A stretch of DNA of 36,670 nucleotides from a virus. The notes beneath the pieces were generated by a model. It was given only the letters and a program-made list of their open reading frames with translations. It ran no database searches and was not told the origin of the DNA. Shown here piece by piece: positions 7,739 through 15,405 of the stretch; the stretch's first letter is position 1; each line of letters opens with the position of its first letter. The stretch is taken from positions 1 to 36,670 of the IMG/VR virus record IMGVR_UViG_3300037808_000363; one strand, 5' to 3'. The translations under genes were made by a program, and so were the position numbers.

Positions 7739-8382
7739 GCAGAGGTCTAGCCACAGCCGTTACCGATGACATTGCCGCCGAGAGGCAGGTAAGGTTAGTG
7801 ACATTCGCCAAGCTGCAATTTGATTCGGGGACTGTCTATCTTCACGATTCGGTTGGTACTTATTCTTGGGCTGATCCCGTGGACGGTACGCAAAATTGGT
7901 TAGGTGTTGGGGATTTTGGTGGAATCGGCGCGGTAGAAGAAAACGCAGAAATGAGCAGTTACGAAATCACGTTGGTATTGTCAGGGTTAGATGCTGGTCT
8001 GATGGACGAGGTATTGCAGCAACCCTACCAAGGGCGGGAGGTAACAATATACCTTGGCGCGCTCGATCTCGATAGTGGGCTACTATTGGCGACACCTGAC
8101 GAGATTTGGGGAGGTACGATGGATGTAGGCCGTATGACGTTAGGCTCGGGGCAAAATGCTATCGAGATAACGTGCGAGTCTGACTTTGCTAAGCTGAATA
8201 AGATTAACGGACGCACATTCTCCGACTCTGATTTGCAAGCTGAATTTTCAGGAGATACTTTTCTGCAATACTTAACAGCTATGAAAGACGCTAAGATAGT
8301 ATGGCGCGGCGAATCTCGAACCAGCTTTTCACCCCCGCCACCAAGTTACCCCGGCATCAATTGGCGGTTTCCTTGGCAATGA
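7735..8382 (+). CDS. Baseplate hub protein, DUF2163-like
   Basis: A 215-residue protein with an ATGA overlap with the preceding gene. Motifs such as RQVRLVTFAKLQFDSGTVYL, an EMSSYEITLVLSGLD segment and GREVTIYLGALD-like strands fit the N-terminal part of DUF2163 proteins (RcGTA gp13-type hub). In gene transfer agents this protein forms the baseplate hub and binds iron-sulphur through a C-terminal region. Here the C-terminus is a proline-rich tail (SFSPPPPSYPG) without a cysteine cluster, so that feature appears to be absent. Confidence 0.7.
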   Translation: MSRGLATAVTDDIAAERQVRLVTFAKLQFDSGTVYLHDSVGTYSWADPVDGTQNWLGVGDFGGIGAVEENAEMSSYEITLVLSGLDAGLMDEVLQQPYQGREVTIYLGALDLDSGLLLATPDEIWGGTMDVGRMTLGSGQNAIEITCESDFAKLNKINGRTFSDSDLQAEFSGDTFLQYLTAMKDAKIVWRGESRTSFSPPPPSYPGINWRFPWQ

Positions 8383-8771
8383 ACAGACACCAAGCGGTAC
8401 GGACAACAATGCTAGAATCAGCAAACGCACCGTTTGAGTTTGGCGAGATAGACTGCTGTTTGTTTGCGGCAAAAGTGGCGCACAAAGTAACGGGTATTGA
8501 TTATGCAATATTGTTTGATCACAAGAACGAAACCGAAGCGCAAGCGTATATTGACGAGCATGGTAGTATTGAAAAATTAGTAACGCATACGCTTGGTCGA
8601 GAACCTGTACCCGTTGAACAATTAAAAATGGGCGATCCGGTAATTGTGTCGTTGCCGATCATTGGGGATACGCTTGGCGTATTTACTGTTGATCAAGTAT
8701 TGTGCAAGTCACCAAATGGAACATTGCCAGTTAACATAAACCGAATTAAGAACGGGTGGAATCTTGCCTAA
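8379..8771 (+). CDS. NlpC/P60-like tail protein (DUF6950 type)
   Basis: A 130-residue protein starting at the ATG of an ATGA overlap. The block FEFGEIDCCLFAAKVAHKVT carries the D-C-x-L-F motif of the catalytic cysteine in the NlpC/P60/DUF6950 superfamily. The later segment GDPVIVSLPIIGDTLGVFTV resembles the strand region where the catalytic His would sit, but I do not see a clear His there, so it may be a degenerate, non-catalytic member. In related phages and gene transfer agents the gene at this position encodes a tail-associated peptidoglycan-acting or structural protein. Confidence 0.65.
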   Translation: MNRHQAVRTTMLESANAPFEFGEIDCCLFAAKVAHKVTGIDYAILFDHKNETEAQAYIDEHGSIEKLVTHTLGREPVPVEQLKMGDPVIVSLPIIGDTLGVFTVDQVLCKSPNGTLPVNINRIKNGWNLA

Positions 8772-11700
8772 CGCATTGGCTACAGTTATCGCAAAAGTTA
8801 TTGTTGGCGCTATTGCTGGCGCTACAGGTGTTGCCGTTGGTTCAGTCGCGGCGGGTGTCGTTGTTAGTGTTTACGCGGCAAGCATCATTGCATCTTTGGC
8901 GATTATCAGCGCGGTGGCAAAATCGTTTCAACCTGACATGCCATCAGATAACGCCGACATGAAGCGCGACATTGTTTTGCGCGGCGGCACCGAGGCAAGG
9001 AAAATAGTTTATGGCGAATCCGTTGTAGGCGGCGTGTTGGTTTATTCAAACATAACTGGCCCCGAAAATGCTTATCTTGTCACAGGCGTTGCACACGCGG
9101 GGCATCAAGTTTACAACATGACAGATGTTTATTTTGACGATGACGTAATTGCGCAAGCGCAAATAGGCAACAACGCAGGCGCAGCAGGCACGTTATCCAC
9201 CTACGATGATGGTTGGACTACAGGTACAACCGGACCTCATACAGGGCAAAATGCGTTAGTGTCTGGAAAATATTACAAAGCCGGTGACACATGGGTTTTG
9301 CTTGACCGTTACACTGGCCTTGAAACGCAAACTGCCAGCAGTTTTTTAACTCAGTTTTCAGATTTTGACGCGTTAGATCGTGGTCGAGGCATTTGCTATT
9401 CGGTTTATCATTTGGTGCTGAACGAGCAGAGTGAAAAAGTATGGGAGTCAGGATCACCGCGCAACTATAAAAGCAAGATACAAGGCAAGATCGTTTACAA
9501 TCCTGCGCTCGATGTAACCGCAGGAGCTTGGATTATCGCAAACGGCTTTGACCCATACAGCGTTTACACTGAAACTTACAAAGCGTATTCAACAAACCCT
9601 ATCTTGTGTGCAGTTGATTACATGATCGACAATCAAAACGGTATGGGTATAAGCCCTGCAAAAATTGATTGGGACGAAGTAGTATCAGAAGCTGCGTTTT
9701 GCGATAAACCAGTTGCCAACAGCGTAACGGGGGAACGTGAATCACGGTTTACGTGCAACGGTGTCTTATCAACTTTTGACACGCACAAGGTTAATTTGAT
9801 GCGCCTAATGAGTGCCTGTAACGGCAACATGGCGTACAAAAATGGCAAGTGGTTTATAAAAGCTGGTCGATTCAGTCAAGGTGATTCAGGCGTTACTAAC
9901 GGTAGTTTTGCCAGCGGCAATACCGGATGGACTAAATTCGGAACAGGAACTGCCGCCGAGTCAAGCGGTCGTCTGGAGTGTATCGCTACTTCAGGCAACA
10001 AGGTAGGGCGTTATCAACAACTGACCGGATTAACTGCGGGGTTTTTATATACAGTTAGCGCGTTAGCAGAAAATACAGGCGGGGTTCTTGGTGCGCTTGG
10101 CGAAGTCAATGTTACAACGGCAGCGGGAGATACGGGAACCGTTTTAGGCGGCGCATCTTTCAGCGTTTTGGCGGCTGACGGTAATCATCAATTTGAGTTT
10201 ATAGCCACAGGAACCACCGCCTATCTGAACTTATTTGTTAACGCGCCGATTGACGGGACAGTGTACTTCGATAACGTAGAATCATATTTAGTCGCAACTA
10301 AAACGTTAACCGCTGATTGGTTGCGCGACACTATCGGCGTTCAAACCAGTTTGACGAAGCAAGAACGGTTCAACGAAACAAAAGCGTTCTACTTTTCGTC
10401 AGTAGAAACTTACAAACAAGTTCAGTCATTGGAAGTGCACAGCGCCGTTAATCTCTCCCGCGATAATCAAGAGGTGTTGAGCAGGGAATTAAACCTACCG
10501 ATGACAAACACCGAAGATGAAGCGCAGCGGATTCAGTACAAGCTGTTGAAGATGAACGAGCGGCAAGTACGATTATCTGCTCCCTGCAATTACCTTGCGC
10601 TTGATCTCGCGGTTAATGATCGGGTGATGGTGACGATAGAAGAATTAGGGTATACACAAAAAGTATTCTTGGTTGAAGGTTGGACGTTGGTTGATGCCCA
10701 AGGCGGCGTTGATCTGGTATTAATTGAGGACGATGCTGATTATTGGCGCGATCCTGATACTAATGATTATGCGACACGAACGGCTATTGGGGTTCTTGTT
10801 CCTGCAACGCCTGAAGTTCCACCTCCGACAAATGTTACTCTTGTCGCCCGAGGCGGATTGCCAGACATGATTGTGAGTTGGACTGATCCGCAACCTTCTG
10901 TTCAATACGATTATGCGCAGGTATACAGAGCGACAAGCAACTCATTCGGTGCTGCTAGTCTATTAGTTGATACTCGGGCGAACACATACACAGATACGAC
11001 AGCCGTTTCTGGAACCACCTATTATTACTGGGTAAGGTCAAGACAAGGCGCTGAGTTTTCTGCGGAGGTTGCAACTACTCCAACAAATTCAACGGCTGCC
11101 GCGATCAATGCAGCAACTGCTACAAATGTCGAATGGTCTGGGGTTTTAAACGGGGCTGGAACAATCCCCTCAAACAATGCAACCGTGGGTGGCACCCTTG
11201 GTTTAGACATAAAAGACGAAGGCGGCACAACGATAGGTGACATCGATTCGCTTAACAAACACGCTCTCGGCGCATTGAAAGCGGCAAATTTTAACCCTTA
11301 TATGACTCTGGTTGATCCTGACAGAGATACACCTATTGGATGGTACGTTGGCGATCAAACAGGCTCCGGTACACATGCGCAAATCTTGGAGTACACTGAT
11401 GCAAACAAAAATATATTGAAGATGAATAGCGGATTCGGTGCCACGCTCGTTAGTCAAGCAATGAGGATAATTCCGGGCATGGATTTGATGGGGATCATTC
11501 GCTACGACTTGAGTGGTGCCAGCAGTATAAAATTCCCCGTGTTTGCTCTGGATGCTGAAGACCTTGGCGCAGATTACTTGACTATATGCACTACACCGAC
11601 GAACGCCGACCCAGAAGTGTTGGCTGCAACCCGAGAGGTTGGTGTCACCCTTAGTGCGATTGGGTCCACGACTTGGACAACTGCTGTGATGGCATTAACG

Positions 11701-11856
11701 CGACCCGATGTAACGGGTACATTTTTAAGCACACACACACCAAACGCGGAATGGTGCTCAGTCGGGGTTGTTCTGACTAGTGCTGTAGATATTCAGATTG
11801 ATTACATATATCTCTGGTGGCAACCGTCTGCGTATTTTTCATTTGGAGCACCTTAA
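8764..11856 (+). CDS. Tail tip / host-specificity protein with CBM-like and FN3 domains
   Basis: A 1030-residue protein. A TTG start at 8764, preceded by GGGTGGA, keeps the Gly/Ala/Val-rich hydrophobic N-terminus (residues 8-54) that is typical of gpJ/GTA gp15-type tip proteins; the first in-frame ATG would remove it. Residues about 60-370 carry the conserved tip core. An inserted carbohydrate-binding-like sandwich spans about 377-510 (VTNGSFASGNTGWTKF to GTVYFDNVESYLV). A tail tube-like core resumes, then a fibronectin type III domain lies at about 685-775 (PPTNVTLVARGG, YYYWVRSRQGAEFS). The C-terminal 250 residues look like a receptor-binding region. It is likely the central fibre that contacts the host. 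Confidence 0.8.
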   Translation: MPNALATVIAKVIVGAIAGATGVAVGSVAAGVVVSVYAASIIASLAIISAVAKSFQPDMPSDNADMKRDIVLRGGTEARKIVYGESVVGGVLVYSNITGPENAYLVTGVAHAGHQVYNMTDVYFDDDVIAQAQIGNNAGAAGTLSTYDDGWTTGTTGPHTGQNALVSGKYYKAGDTWVLLDRYTGLETQTASSFLTQFSDFDALDRGRGICYSVYHLVLNEQSEKVWESGSPRNYKSKIQGKIVYNPALDVTAGAWIIANGFDPYSVYTETYKAYSTNPILCAVDYMIDNQNGMGISPAKIDWDEVVSEAAFCDKPVANSVTGERESRFTCNGVLSTFDTHKVNLMRLMSACNGNMAYKNGKWFIKAGRFSQGDSGVTNGSFASGNTGWTKFGTGTAAESSGRLECIATSGNKVGRYQQLTGLTAGFLYTVSALAENTGGVLGALGEVNVTTAAGDTGTVLGGASFSVLAADGNHQFEFIATGTTAYLNLFVNAPIDGTVYFDNVESYLVATKTLTADWLRDTIGVQTSLTKQERFNETKAFYFSSVETYKQVQSLEVHSAVNLSRDNQEVLSRELNLPMTNTEDEAQRIQYKLLKMNERQVRLSAPCNYLALDLAVNDRVMVTIEELGYTQKVFLVEGWTLVDAQGGVDLVLIEDDADYWRDPDTNDYATRTAIGVLVPATPEVPPPTNVTLVARGGLPDMIVSWTDPQPSVQYDYAQVYRATSNSFGAASLLVDTRANTYTDTTAVSGTTYYYWVRSRQGAEFSAEVATTPTNSTAAAINAATATNVEWSGVLNGAGTIPSNNATVGGTLGLDIKDEGGTTIGDIDSLNKHALGALKAANFNPYMTLVDPDRDTPIGWYVGDQTGSGTHAQILEYTDANKNILKMNSGFGATLVSQAMRIIPGMDLMGIIRYDLSGASSIKFPVFALDAEDLGADYLTICTTPTNADPEVLAATREVGVTLSAIGSTTWTTAVMALTRPDVTGTFLSTHTPNAEWCSVGVVLTSAVDIQIDYIYLWWQPSAYFSFGAP

Positions 11857-13244
11857 TGGCGGCACTAGCTGACGGAACATTTGCTTTTGATGGTAGTGGA
11901 CATCTATTGTATGTCCGCTATACCAGTTCTTGGAAACAGGTCAAGGCTCCTTGGGATGGCTCAACAGTTGCATCAGGCACAATCACAACGCTTGGTTCAA
12001 CAACGATAAACGCCACAACGCTGAACGGCACTATCGGTACAGCAGCACAACCAAACATAACAAGCGTAGGTTCATTAACTGCTTTAACTGTTCAGGCTTC
12101 GGGCGCTGATATAAATATATCTAATACGTCAGAATCGACCAGCGGGTTAAACGTTTATGACAGCGCAGCGCCCACAAGCCAATTTATGCACCTCGACTAC
12201 GATGCTTCCGCTAACAACGTTCTTTGCAACACCTCCGGTTCTTGGCATTTTCGAATTTCAGGTACTAATATACTCACCTTTGGCAACACTGATACGACCA
12301 TTTCAAACAATCTGCGCTTACCGTCAGGTAATATAAACGCGACACAGGCGGCAAGTACAAATTATGCTGTTAAAGCTGGCGCAACACACGCTAGTTATTC
12401 CTCAGAAATTATGCAAAGTGTTTCCACGCGAAGTGCTAATTCATCGTTTAAATTTCTAGCTACGCGCTCAAGCGCGGGAGCGGATTTAGAGCATAATCTG
12501 AGAGGTGATGGCAACGGTTATTGTGATGGAGCATGGACGGGCGGCGGTGCTGACTTTGCTGAATTTATGGAGTGGGCAGACGGTAACCCTCTCGATGAAG
12601 ATAGAACTGGTAGAACGGTTGCGGTTGCGGTTCAGGATACGACAGGACATATAACGCCGAAAATAAAAATAGCAGAGGCTGGCGATGTTGTGATCGGTGC
12701 TGTCAGTGCAAATCCTACTACAGTAGGGAATTCGGATTGGAATAAATGGCAAGGGAAATATTTAAAAAACAAATACGGTGGTTATTTAACAGAACTGGTT
12801 GATTATTACGTTTGGACAGAGCAACGCGCAATAATTCCAGAATCTAATCTTGAAGCGCAAAGGCGAATTGATCAGATTGATAAAATTGAGGGAGTGAATT
12901 CCAATCAAGATTTGCTGCAAGAAAAAGCAAAATTAATTTCTCGTATTGTGCCTGAGTCTGAGTATAAAAATGAAAATGTTGAAGTAAGCTATCTGGTTGA
13001 CGAAGTACCAAAAGATGTTGCCATTCCTGCCAATGTAAAAATCGAAAGTTTAGAAAGGCGCGTTTTAAATCCAGCATGGGACGGCACGAGTTCTGAGGAT
13101 CACCTTCCGCGATCGGAGAGAAAAGAATGGTCGCAGATCGGCATAGTAGGATTTGTAATTATTGATGACGGTCAGGTGACGGGCGATAACTGGATCAGTT
13201 TTGGATCGCTGGGCGAAGGCGTTTCCAGATGGTTGCTCAAGTAG
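11856..13244 (+). CDS. Tail fibre with C-terminal Peptidase_G2-type self-processing domain
   Basis: A 462-residue protein starting at the ATG in a TAATG overlap; an upstream ATG in frame at 11817 is inside the tip gene. Residues 40-80 contain the fibre repeat type NITSVGSLTALTV seen in trimeric beta-helical fibres. Residues about 230-462 begin GADFAEFMEWADGNPLDEDR and continue with VIGAVSANPTTVGNSDW and GKYL. This matches the Peptidase_G2 intramolecular chaperone domain of phi29/GA-1 gp12-type appendages, which folds the trimer and then cuts itself off. I infer a mature fibre of about 230 residues. Confidence 0.75.
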   Translation: MAALADGTFAFDGSGHLLYVRYTSSWKQVKAPWDGSTVASGTITTLGSTTINATTLNGTIGTAAQPNITSVGSLTALTVQASGADINISNTSESTSGLNVYDSAAPTSQFMHLDYDASANNVLCNTSGSWHFRISGTNILTFGNTDTTISNNLRLPSGNINATQAASTNYAVKAGATHASYSSEIMQSVSTRSANSSFKFLATRSSAGADLEHNLRGDGNGYCDGAWTGGGADFAEFMEWADGNPLDEDRTGRTVAVAVQDTTGHITPKIKIAEAGDVVIGAVSANPTTVGNSDWNKWQGKYLKNKYGGYLTELVDYYVWTEQRAIIPESNLEAQRRIDQIDKIEGVNSNQDLLQEKAKLISRIVPESEYKNENVEVSYLVDEVPKDVAIPANVKIESLERRVLNPAWDGTSSEDHLPRSERKEWSQIGIVGFVIIDDGQVTGDNWISFGSLGEGVSRWLLK

Positions 13245-13588
13245 ATAGTGAAAGCCCGATGGATGACCAAATTCTGGTTTGGGTTGGTATCCTTGCCTCG
13301 CTGATCGGGTTGCTAGAGTTTGCGCGGCGCATGATTCTTGAGAATCAGAACCAGCGGCATCAGATAAAAAGAATTATCAGATTGTTGGATGATATTGAAA
13401 AGGTCCAGAACACGCTTGAAGATGTATTACTACACCCCGACGACAGCGGGTTTGGTGTTATCTGGTTAAGGAACGAGATTGATGAGTTAAAAGAAATCTG
13501 CTCAAAAATCGACCACCGGCAAAATGAACATATAAAGGCTGGGATTGATAGAATTGAAAAGGTTCTGGAGAAAATCACATATGACTGA
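13229..13588 (+). CDS. Small membrane protein with coiled coil (lysis region)
   Basis: A 119-residue protein with one predicted membrane span (about residues 14-33, LVWVGILASLIGLLEFARRM) followed by a long charged helical region (RIIRLLDDIEKVQNTLEDVL, IDELKEICSKIDHRQNEHIK). The ATG at 13229 overlaps the fibre gene end by 16 bases; an alternative ATG at 13259 (MDDQILVW) is possible. I do not recognise a family. Its place before another membrane protein and a holin suggests a lysis accessory or a spanin-like role. Confidence 0.55.
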   Translation: MVAQVDSESPMDDQILVWVGILASLIGLLEFARRMILENQNQRHQIKRIIRLLDDIEKVQNTLEDVLLHPDDSGFGVIWLRNEIDELKEICSKIDHRQNEHIKAGIDRIEKVLEKITYD

Positions 13589-13919
13589 TGAAAATAGACG
13601 CTCAACAGACGGGCATATTTATGTTCCGGTTTGGTTGGCTCCAATGTTGCTTGCTGCGTTTGTCGTTTTGGGCTTGGGCTATGTAGTTAGTCTCTCAGCA
13701 GATGACGCGCAGCAGCGGGTTGATGTCCACGCATCATCTGCTGACGTTAGGATTGTAAAACTCGAGGACAGTTCGAAAGCTCAACATACGAATATGCTGC
13801 TGATCAAACAGGAGCTTGAGTACCTTACTGACGAAGTTGGAAAAGCCGCTAACAGCAGCGAAACGAATAACCACCTGCTCAACCGGATTGCAAACAAGCT
13901 CGATGTAGAGATGGATTGA
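13581..13919 (+). CDS. Small membrane protein, possible lysis accessory
   Basis: A 112-residue protein from the ATG at 13581, overlapping the previous gene by 8 bases. It has a cytoplasmic N-terminus of about 17 residues, one strong membrane segment (VWLAPMLLAAFVVLGLGYVV) and a periplasmic region with coiled-coil character (VRIVKLEDSSKAQHTNMLLI, EYLTDEVGKAANSSETNNHL). No family is recognised. The N-in, C-out layout with a periplasmic helix would suit an inner-membrane spanin or a holin partner; this is inference. Confidence 0.55.
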   Translation: MTDENRRSTDGHIYVPVWLAPMLLAAFVVLGLGYVVSLSADDAQQRVDVHASSADVRIVKLEDSSKAQHTNMLLIKQELEYLTDEVGKAANSSETNNHLLNRIANKLDVEMD

Positions 13920-14320
13920 TGGACATTTTGGGCGTTGGCAAATTAGTTGGTTCAGTCATCAACGGGATTGGTGATCGCAGGGCAAGAAAGCATGAGCTAG
14001 AAAAAACCATCGACATGAAAAAGATCGAAGCGGCTGCGGCAATTGATAGCAGCGTTGTCGCGTTGCAGCTTGCTCAGATTGAGGTCAACAAGGCTGAAGC
14101 GGCCAGTCGGAATTTCTTCGTTTCGGGATGGCGACCATTTATTGGGTGGACTTGCGGATTCGCTTTACTCTACAACGTGATCTTCAGCCCTCTGCTTGAA
14201 GGCTTGGGATATCAAATGCCAGTGGTTGACCCTTCGTTATTGTATCCAGTGCTGCTCGGCATGTTGGGCTTGGGCGGTATGCGCTCGTTTGACAAAAGGA
14301 CTGGCAGCACCGCTAAGTAA
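13919..14320 (+). CDS. Holin, 3-TM GTA-type family
   Basis: A 133-residue protein with start at the ATG overlapping the previous TGA; a TTG at 13916 is in frame. The N-terminal half is amphipathic and charged, the centre has the family hallmark FFVSGWRPFIGWTCGFALLY, and a second hydrophobic segment (LLYPVLLGMLGLGGMRSFDK) ends the protein. This matches the holin-of-3TMs family found in gene transfer agents and many proteobacterial phages. It would form membrane lesions that release or activate the lysis enzyme. It is the last gene of the late block. Confidence 0.8.
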   Translation: MDILGVGKLVGSVINGIGDRRARKHELEKTIDMKKIEAAAAIDSSVVALQLAQIEVNKAEAASRNFFVSGWRPFIGWTCGFALLYNVIFSPLLEGLGYQMPVVDPSLLYPVLLGMLGLGGMRSFDKRTGSTAK

Positions 14321-14326
14321 AGGCGA

Positions 14327-14345
14327 CCTCAGAGCCATTCTGGGG
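14327..14345 (+). terminator. Hairpin after the holin gene
   Basis: CCTCAGA pairs with TCTGGGG (one T-G wobble) around a five-base loop. No run of T follows directly, so termination efficiency is uncertain. Its position after the last late gene supports a terminator or mRNA 3'-end role. Confidence 0.5.
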
Positions 14346-14369
14346 CCACCTACGGCGTTTTAAGACATC

Positions 14370-14389
14370 AGGTATAACTATCTATACCT
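14370..14389. promoter_or_regulatory. Inverted repeat AGGTATA-N6-TATACCT, possible operator
   Basis: A perfect 7-bp inverted repeat with a six-base spacer lies 30 bases upstream of the parS site. The symmetry and AT-rich centre fit a dimeric repressor site, but it could also form a weak RNA hairpin. No cognate protein is identified. Confidence 0.4.
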
Positions 14390-14420
14390 AACCCCCATCT
14401 ACACCCTCGCACGATTCTAA

Positions 14421-14436
14421 TGTTTCACGTGAAACA
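14421..14436. promoter_or_regulatory. parS partition site (exact ParB-binding consensus)
   Basis: The 16-mer TGTTTCACGTGAAACA is identical to the bacterial chromosomal parS consensus (TGTTNCACGTGAAACA) bound by ParB/Spo0J. The symmetry extends one base each side to an 18-bp perfect palindrome (14420-14437). One chance match to a fixed 16-mer in a genome of this size would be very unlikely (about 1 in 100,000). It lies in non-coding DNA between the late and early operons. No phage gene here encodes a full ParB or ParA, so the expected ligand is the host ParB. Confidence 0.85.
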
Positions 14437-14494
14437 TCCAAGGCACTCTTATACCTACCAAATGAAGCTGGACAGATTCAATGTTTTGGTCTAG

Positions 14495-14510
14495 TTCAGA
14501 TTGCTCTGAA
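14495..14510. promoter_or_regulatory. Inverted repeat TTCAGA-TTGC-TCTGAA just upstream of the early promoter
   Basis: A perfect 6-bp inverted repeat with a four-base centre. It ends five bases before promoter repeat copy 1. It could be an operator, or a short terminator that insulates the promoter; four A residues follow it. Confidence 0.35.
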
Positions 14511-14514
14511 AAAC

Positions 14515-14585
14515 ATTTGAATATTAATTCATAAAAGAGTGTACATACGTTCAAATATGTATATAATGATACGCATACCAACAAA
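14515..14585 (+). promoter_or_regulatory. Early promoter repeat, copy 1
   Basis: One of three near-identical repeats of about 70 bp. It contains ATATTAATTCA, then AGAGTGTACAT, ACGTTCAAAT, a perfect -10 box TATAAT and CATACCAACAAA. At 17 bp upstream of TATAAT the hexamer is GTGTAC rather than a -35 consensus. Transcription would start just before the 14613 gene. This copy is the most divergent (GTGTACAT in place of GTGTACAC). Confidence 0.75.
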
Positions 14586-14612
14586 GAAAAGAAAAACAAA
14601 AAGGAAACGAAG

Positions 14613-14819
14613 ATGGAATACAGAATACAAAAAGAAACAGAAAATGTGAGAATAATAACTACCTCAGAAGAAATTACAGTCTACACTCATCAGGTTAATG
14701 ATCGAATGACTGAAATTATGGGAAAAAGATGGACTGAAGTTCAAGGCACGAAAGTTGGAGAGTACGACAGGAAACAGGGTTGGACGGTTAAAGAAATCAA
14801 GCAAAGATATAGTGAGTGA
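14613..14819 (+). CDS. Small early protein, unknown
   Basis: A 68-residue protein, the first gene after promoter copy 1, with AAAGGAAACGAAG as ribosome site. The first half is probably beta-stranded (YRIQKETENVRIITTSEEIT, VYTHQV) and the second half charged and helical (GWTVKEIKQRYSE). No known family is recognised. As the first early transcript it may act on the host, but this is only a guess from position. Confidence 0.6.
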   Translation: MEYRIQKETENVRIITTSEEITVYTHQVNDRMTEIMGKRWTEVQGTKVGEYDRKQGWTVKEIKQRYSE

Positions 14820-14825
14820 AAAACA

Positions 14826-14840
14826 CAACAACAACAACAA
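14826..14840 (+). repeat. (CAA)5 leader upstream of the 14867 gene
   Basis: Five CAA units form an unstructured leader between the previous stop and the AAAAAGGAATAGAACA ribosome site. A similar (CAA)5 run lies at 15115-15129. Unstructured CAA leaders can promote translation; here this is inference. Confidence 0.6.
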
Positions 14841-14866
14841 CCATAAACCCAAAAAGGAATAGAACA

Positions 14867-15058
14867 ATGAAACAGACAATCGATACTTTCCAATTCACTG
14901 ACGCGGCAGCTTTACGCGATTGGCTAAACGGTTTTAAACAAACCGATCTATCAGCAGTCAATATTGTGCACAACAATGGTTGTGACTATCTCACTGTTCA
15001 CTGGGAAGAAGAAAGACTAACTGACGGCTCGCTTGTTAATAATATGGTCATCAGCTAA
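14867..15058 (+). CDS. Small early protein, unknown
   Basis: A 63-residue protein starting MKQTIDTFQFTDAAALRDWL. The start at 14867 is set by AAGGA at 14855-14859. A longer frame from 14816 would translate the CAA leader and is rejected. The protein has an N-terminal helix and a beta-hairpin-like second half (CDYLTVHWEEERL). No family is recognised. A stem-loop (15079-15100) follows. Confidence 0.6.
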   Translation: MKQTIDTFQFTDAAALRDWLNGFKQTDLSAVNIVHNNGCDYLTVHWEEERLTDGSLVNNMVIS

Positions 15059-15078
15059 CCACTAACCCAACCACTAAC

Positions 15079-15100
15079 AGGCCCCGTAAAGTCGGGGCTT
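15079..15100 (+). terminator. Intergenic hairpin, GCCCCG/CGGGGC
   Basis: AGGCCCCG pairs with CGGGGCTT (one G-T) around TAAAGT. It is flanked by ACCACTAACAG on the left and TTTCAGGTGAA on the right, the same frame of flanks seen at 15351 and 18487. There are only three T residues, so it may stabilise or process mRNA rather than terminate fully. Confidence 0.55.
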
Positions 15101-15114
15101 TCAGGTGAACCAAC

Positions 15115-15129
15115 CAACAACAACAACAA
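15115..15129 (+). repeat. (CAA)5 leader upstream of the 15148 gene
   Basis: Second CAA pentamer run, placed before CACGAAAGGAAACAAAA and the ATG at 15148. Its position relative to the gene start matches the copy at 14826-14840. Confidence 0.6.
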
Positions 15130-15147
15130 CCACGAAAGGAAACAAAA

Positions 15148-15330
15148 ATGCAACAATATAACTTCATCATTCATGACAGCGAAGGGTACGTTCTTCTTAC
15201 CCTAAAATCTCAAAACTTTTCAACTAAAGAGGATGCTTTCGCTTCCCTCATCCCAGTTCTTAACGCTGTGCGTAAGCAGTACAGTGACGGAAACGCCGAA
15301 TTGTGGTGCAGTGACATCAATGAATCATAA
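15148..15330 (+). CDS. Small early protein, unknown
   Basis: A 60-residue protein with a good GAAAGGA ribosome site. It begins with a beta hairpin (YNFIIHDSEGYVLLTLKSQN) followed by a helix (KEDAFASLIPVLNAVRKQYS) and a final strand (AELWC). This compact fold resembles many tiny phage host-takeover proteins, but no family can be named. A hairpin cassette follows at 15351. Confidence 0.6.
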   Translation: MQQYNFIIHDSEGYVLLTLKSQNFSTKEDAFASLIPVLNAVRKQYSDGNAELWCSDINES

Positions 15331-15350
15331 CCACTAACCAACCACCATCA

Positions 15351-15370
15351 GGCCCGCGATGCGGGCTTTC
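15351..15370 (+). terminator. Intergenic hairpin GCCCGC/GCGGGC
   Basis: GCCCG pairs with CGGGC around a short loop, followed by TTTC. The flanks ACCACTAACC...CATCAG and TTTCAGGTGAAAGAACC match those of the hairpins at 15079 and 18487. Confidence 0.55.
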
Positions 15371-15405
15371 AGGTGAAAGAACCCCAAACTCAAAAAGGAA
15401 CGAGC

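Larger units (their letters stand above)
14321..14612. other. Non-coding junction between late and early regions (292 bp)
   Basis: No ORF of credible quality lies here. In order it holds a hairpin (14327-14345), the palindromic pair AGGTATA/TATACCT (14370-14389), an exact parS site inside an 18-bp perfect palindrome (14420-14437), an inverted repeat TTCAGA/TCTGAA (14495-14510) and the first copy of the early promoter repeat (14515-14585). This density of symmetric sites marks it as the control region of the genome. Confidence 0.75.

Noticed and set aside
14816-14866. Longer start for the 14867 gene
   Set aside because: It would translate the CAA leader as a poly-Thr stretch and skip the strong AAGGA site located just before 14867.
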